A model generated the notes under the pieces. The model made no database searches and was not told where the DNA came from. It worked only from the letters and a program-made list of their open reading frames with translations. This document shows, in pieces, positions 44,689-47,036 of a DNA stretch of 47,036 nucleotides. Origin of the DNA: Candidatus Zixiibacteriota bacterium (lineage in GTDB: Bacteria > Zixibacteria > MSB-5A5 > JAABVY01); the NCBI GenBank assembly GCA_011056555.1, contig DSEQ01000016.1:1-47036 (forward strand), read 5' to 3'. The position numbers and the translations under genes were made by a program. Each line of letters begins with the position of its first letter. The stretch's first letter is position 1.

Positions 44689-44979
44689 TTAAATCGCATC
44701 AAGCTGCGTTATTGTTTCGCCTTCTTTAAGATTGACTATCGCTTTTTTCCAATTGGGACGCTTGCCCACAAATCGTCCCAGCCTTTTCATCTTGCCGCGC
44801 ATAACCTGGACCTTAACTGAGTCGACATGGACATTAAACAGGTTTTCCACAGCATTCTTTATTTCAATTTTATTGGCGTCTTTAGCCACTTCAAAAACAT
44901 ATGCATTCTGCTTTTCACGCAGAACGGAAAATTTTTCGCTGAGGAGATGCGAGATTATTACCTGGCGCGGTTCTTTCAT
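44689..44979 (-). CDS. rplW: 50S ribosomal protein L23
   Basis: The 96-residue product fits L23 (IISHLLSEKFSVLREKQNAY, then DANKIEIKNAVENLFNVHV, then KRLGRFVGKRPNWKKAIV). It lies at the tunnel exit and docks trigger factor and SRP. Its ATG overlaps the rplD stop by four bases. Confidence 0.97.
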   Translation of the reverse strand: MKEPRQVIISHLLSEKFSVLREKQNAYVFEVAKDANKIEIKNAVENLFNVHVDSVKVQVMRGKMKRLGRFVGKRPNWKKAIVNLKEGETITQLDAI

Positions 44980-45605
44980 TTGGCAAACACCTCCTCGATC
45001 TCATTCAGAGCTGATTCGGTCATCAGCAAATATTCAGAATTCAGCAGATGATAGGCATTGATTAACCGGGCGCGCATATAGCTGACACCGGGGATGTTAC
45101 GGCAGGACATCTCGAAGTTGCGGTTTTCTCCTTCATTCAGGATCAAGACCTTTCTGCCGTACAGGTCCAGCCCGGCCAGAAACTCGACCACCGACTTTGT
45201 CCGGGGCTTCTCCAGCTTGAGGTCCTCAATGACCATAATTTTCTCGTCCGAAGCCTTATCAGCCAGGGCCGAATAAAGAGCCTGGCGCTTAATCGCCTTG
45301 GGAATTGCCCGGTTGTAATTTTTAGGCTTGGGTCCGAACGCACGGCCTCCACCGACCCATACAGGCGAGGTATTCGACCCTGCACGGGCCCTTCCGGTAC
45401 CTTTCTGGCGCCATGGCTTGGCACCGCCCCCGCGGACTTCCCTGCGGTTCTTGGTGGAATGAGTTCCCTGCCTGTTGTTCCTCAGAAACGACTTAATATA
45501 TTGGTGGACCTGATAATTCTTCGGTTCGAACTCGAAGACCTCAGGATTCAGTTCCACTTCACCGGCTGAGCCGCCCGTGTTTGATATTTTCTTTGCTTTA
45601 GCCAT
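44976..45605 (-). CDS. rplD: 50S ribosomal protein L4
   Basis: The 209-residue product matches L4/L1e ([59 protein letters not shown]). L4 lines the exit tunnel and in enterobacteria represses the S10 operon. It starts three bases after rplC. Confidence 0.97.
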   Translation of the reverse strand: MAKAKKISNTGGSAGEVELNPEVFEFEPKNYQVHQYIKSFLRNNRQGTHSTKNRREVRGGGAKPWRQKGTGRARAGSNTSPVWVGGGRAFGPKPKNYNRAIPKAIKRQALYSALADKASDEKIMVIEDLKLEKPRTKSVVEFLAGLDLYGRKVLILNEGENRNFEMSCRNIPGVSYMRARLINAYHLLNSEYLLMTESALNEIEEVFAK

Positions 45606-45608
45606 TTT

Positions 45609-46232
45609 CTATGCACCCGTAATCTTCACAAAACTGTTTCGTTTACCCGGAACGCTTCCAACTAAGCAGATCAGGTTATTCTCCGGATCGACTTTGGCGA
45701 CAGTCAAATTTTTGGTGGTCACTTTCTCATTGCCCATACGCCCGGCCATCCGGGTACCTTTCAGCACCCTGGAGGGATATGAGGACTGGCCGATCGAGCC
45801 GGGAGCCCGTAAACGATCCGACTGGCCGTGAGTCTTGGGACCGCCTGCAAAACCATGCCGGCGAACACCGCCCTGAAAGCCCAGGCCCCTCGATATTCCG
45901 CTTACATGCACCTTCTCACCCGGTTTAAATACATCAACATTAATATAATCACCGACCTTGATATCCTCGGTATCCTTATCCATACGAATCTCTCTGAGAT
46001 ACCTGTGTGATTTTACTCCGGCTTTCTCAAAGATTCCGCTCATCGGCTTGTTGACCCGGCTCTCATCGAGCTCCTCATAGCCGACTCGCAATGCTGAGTA
46101 GCCGTCCTTCTCAACAGTCTTAACCTGTATCACCTGGCAGGGCCCTGCCTGTATAACTGTCACCGGAAGGCTGTCGCCGTCATCGGTGAAGACCCTGCTC
46201 ATGCCAATCTTTTTACCAAAAATCGCTTTCAT
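45609..46232 (-). CDS. rplC: 50S ribosomal protein L3
   Basis: The 207-residue product is L3 (MKAIFGKKIGMSRVFTDDGD, VTVIQAGPCQVIQVKTVEKD, GGPKTHGQSDRLRAPGSIGQ). I use the ATG at 46232 (MKAIFGKK), four bases after rpsJ. The longer frame from 46262 would overlap rpsJ. No clear Shine-Dalgarno site is present, so coupling to rpsJ is likely. Confidence 0.96.
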   Translation of the reverse strand: MKAIFGKKIGMSRVFTDDGDSLPVTVIQAGPCQVIQVKTVEKDGYSALRVGYEELDESRVNKPMSGIFEKAGVKSHRYLREIRMDKDTEDIKVGDYINVDVFKPGEKVHVSGISRGLGFQGGVRRHGFAGGPKTHGQSDRLRAPGSIGQSSYPSRVLKGTRMAGRMGNEKVTTKNLTVAKVDPENNLICLVGSVPGKRNSFVKITGA

Positions 46233-46236
46233 TTTA

Positions 46237-46548
46237 TTACACTTTGATTTCCACATCGACACCGGCAGGCAGATCCAGCTTCATCAAAGCATCAACCGTC
46301 TGCGGTGAAGAGTCATAAATATCCATCAGTCTCTTGTGCACTCGAGTTTCAAACTGCTCCCGCGACTTCTTATCCACGTGCGGTGAACGCAACACGGTAT
46401 AGACAGTGCGCTTGGTTGGAAGCGGTATCGGACCCGCGATCTTAGCTCCGGTTCTTAAAACGGTGCGAGCTATCTCCCTCGTCGATTTGTCGAGGGCATG
46501 ATGATCGTAAGCTTTCAGTCTTATCCTTATTTTCTGGCCCAGGTCCAT
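46237..46548 (-). CDS. rpsJ: 30S ribosomal protein S10
   Basis: The 103-residue product matches S10/NusE ([53 protein letters not shown]). Besides its 30S role, S10 takes part in transcription antitermination with NusB. It starts four bases after tuf, so tuf and the S10 operon are joined. Confidence 0.98.
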   Translation of the reverse strand: MDLGQKIRIRLKAYDHHALDKSTREIARTVLRTGAKIAGPIPLPTKRTVYTVLRSPHVDKKSREQFETRVHKRLMDIYDSSPQTVDALMKLDLPAGVDVEIKV

Positions 46549-46552
46549 TCAT

Positions 46553-47036
46553 CTACTCCACAACTTCGACCACCACGCCGGCGCCGACTGTTCGGCCGCC
46601 CTCGCGGATCGCAAAACGAAGCTCCTGCTCCATTGCCACATCACTCACCAGCTCTACTTCCATCGTGATATTGTCGCCCGGCATCACCATCTCCACTCCC
46701 TCAGGAAGCTTGATCGATCCGGTCACATCCGTGGTACGGAAATAAAACTGCGGACGATAACCATTGAAAAACGGCGTGTGACGCCCGCCCTCTTCCTTGG
46801 TCAAAACATACACCTCACCCTTAAACTTCTTGTGAGGAGTGATCGACTTCGGCTCCGCCACTACCATTCCGCGCTCAACCTCGTCCTTGTCAACACCCCG
46901 CAAAAGCAAACCTACATTGTCGCCGGCATCACCTGAATCCAGTATCTTGCGGAACATCTCAACGCCCGTTACTACCGTCTTGCGGGTCTCGCGGAAGCCA
47001 ACCAGCTCAACCTCCGTACCCGTGGTTATTCGGCCC
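46553..47036 (-). CDS. tuf: Elongation factor Tu, C-terminal part (gene runs off the window)
   Basis: The last 160 codons of EF-Tu are present. Domain 2 is shown by [20 protein letters not shown] and [20 protein letters not shown]. Domain 3 is shown by [34 protein letters not shown] and [15 protein letters not shown]. The reading frame stays open to the window edge, and the GTP-binding domain lies beyond it. EF-Tu delivers aminoacyl-tRNA to the ribosome. Its place in front of rpsJ is the common str-S10 arrangement. Confidence 0.98.
   Translation of the reverse strand, partial: GRITTGTEVELVGFRETRKTVVTGVEMFRKILDSGDAGDNVGLLLRGVDKDEVERGMVVAEPKSITPHKKFKGEVYVLTKEEGGRHTPFFNGYRPQFYFRTTDVTGSIKLPEGVEMVMPGDNITMEVELVSDVAMEQELRFAIREGGRTVGAGVVVEVVE

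Noticed and set aside
1..47036. CRISPR arrays, insertion sequences, prophage or rRNA genes
   Set aside because: I saw no regularly spaced repeats, transposase or integrase frames, phage structural genes or rRNA sequence in the window.

Overview
The window reads as chromosomal DNA of a free-living Gram-negative bacterium of moderate GC content. Supporting signs are lipoprotein and Sec signal peptides, a type A RNase P RNA, a sigma-54 promoter and a sigma-28-like flagellar locus, zinc-type S14, S4 and Adk, and a B12-dependent acyl-CoA mutase with its MeaB chaperone. The gene content fits an uncultured candidate phylum such as Zixibacteria or a neighbour, but I infer that from style and cannot confirm it. 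Apart from one pair of plus-strand genes near 27-31 kb, everything is on the minus strand, so operons read from high to low coordinates.

Regions from left to right: (1) 12-4893: rnpB, recJ, meaB and the acyl-CoA mutase large subunit. (2) 5277-7464: three tandem, diverged exported proteins of unknown function, closed by a strong terminator. (3) 7523-18137: a long housekeeping run, tRNA-Val, thrS, infC, rpmI, rplT, pheS, pheT, a ZapB-like coiled coil, zapA, rny, ymdB, folD. infC lacks a standard start codon and appears to begin at AUA (or AUU). (4) 18521-26555: a flagellar locus. Read in transcription order it has a near-consensus sigma-54 promoter, a frameshifted flgF/flgG, a truncated signal-peptide gene, the last 33 codons of a flgM, intact flgN, a truncated flgK, csrA, flgL, fliW, a TPR gene, two sigma-28-like promoters in tandem, fliS, a second FlgN/FliT-like chaperone and an intact flgM. 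(5) 27009-30896, plus strand: a TPR protein and a large multi-membrane protein with C-terminal TPRs. (6) 30935-47036: the S10-spc-alpha ribosomal superoperon from tuf (partial) to rplQ in canonical order, including secY, adk, map, infA and rpoA. Its rpmC copy has a +1 frameshift, and L17 and S3 carry long charged tails.

The most notable content is the flagellar locus. The order flgF/G - x - flgM - flgN - flgK - (csrA) - flgL - fliW - fliS is still legible and its sigma-54 and sigma-28-like promoters remain. But the rod gene is broken twice, flgM and flgK are cut to fragments, and the genes normally between flgG and flgM (flgA/H/I/J) are missing. The CsrA-FliW regulatory pair, FlgL, FliS and the small chaperones are still open. 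I read this as a motility locus caught in decay, or being reduced to its regulatory part. Other second-look items are the non-canonical infC start, the rpmC frameshift, recJ starting 16 nt after the 3' end of rnpB, a Tyr-to-Phe change in the mutase active-site motif, and a perfect hairpin over the flgL start codon.
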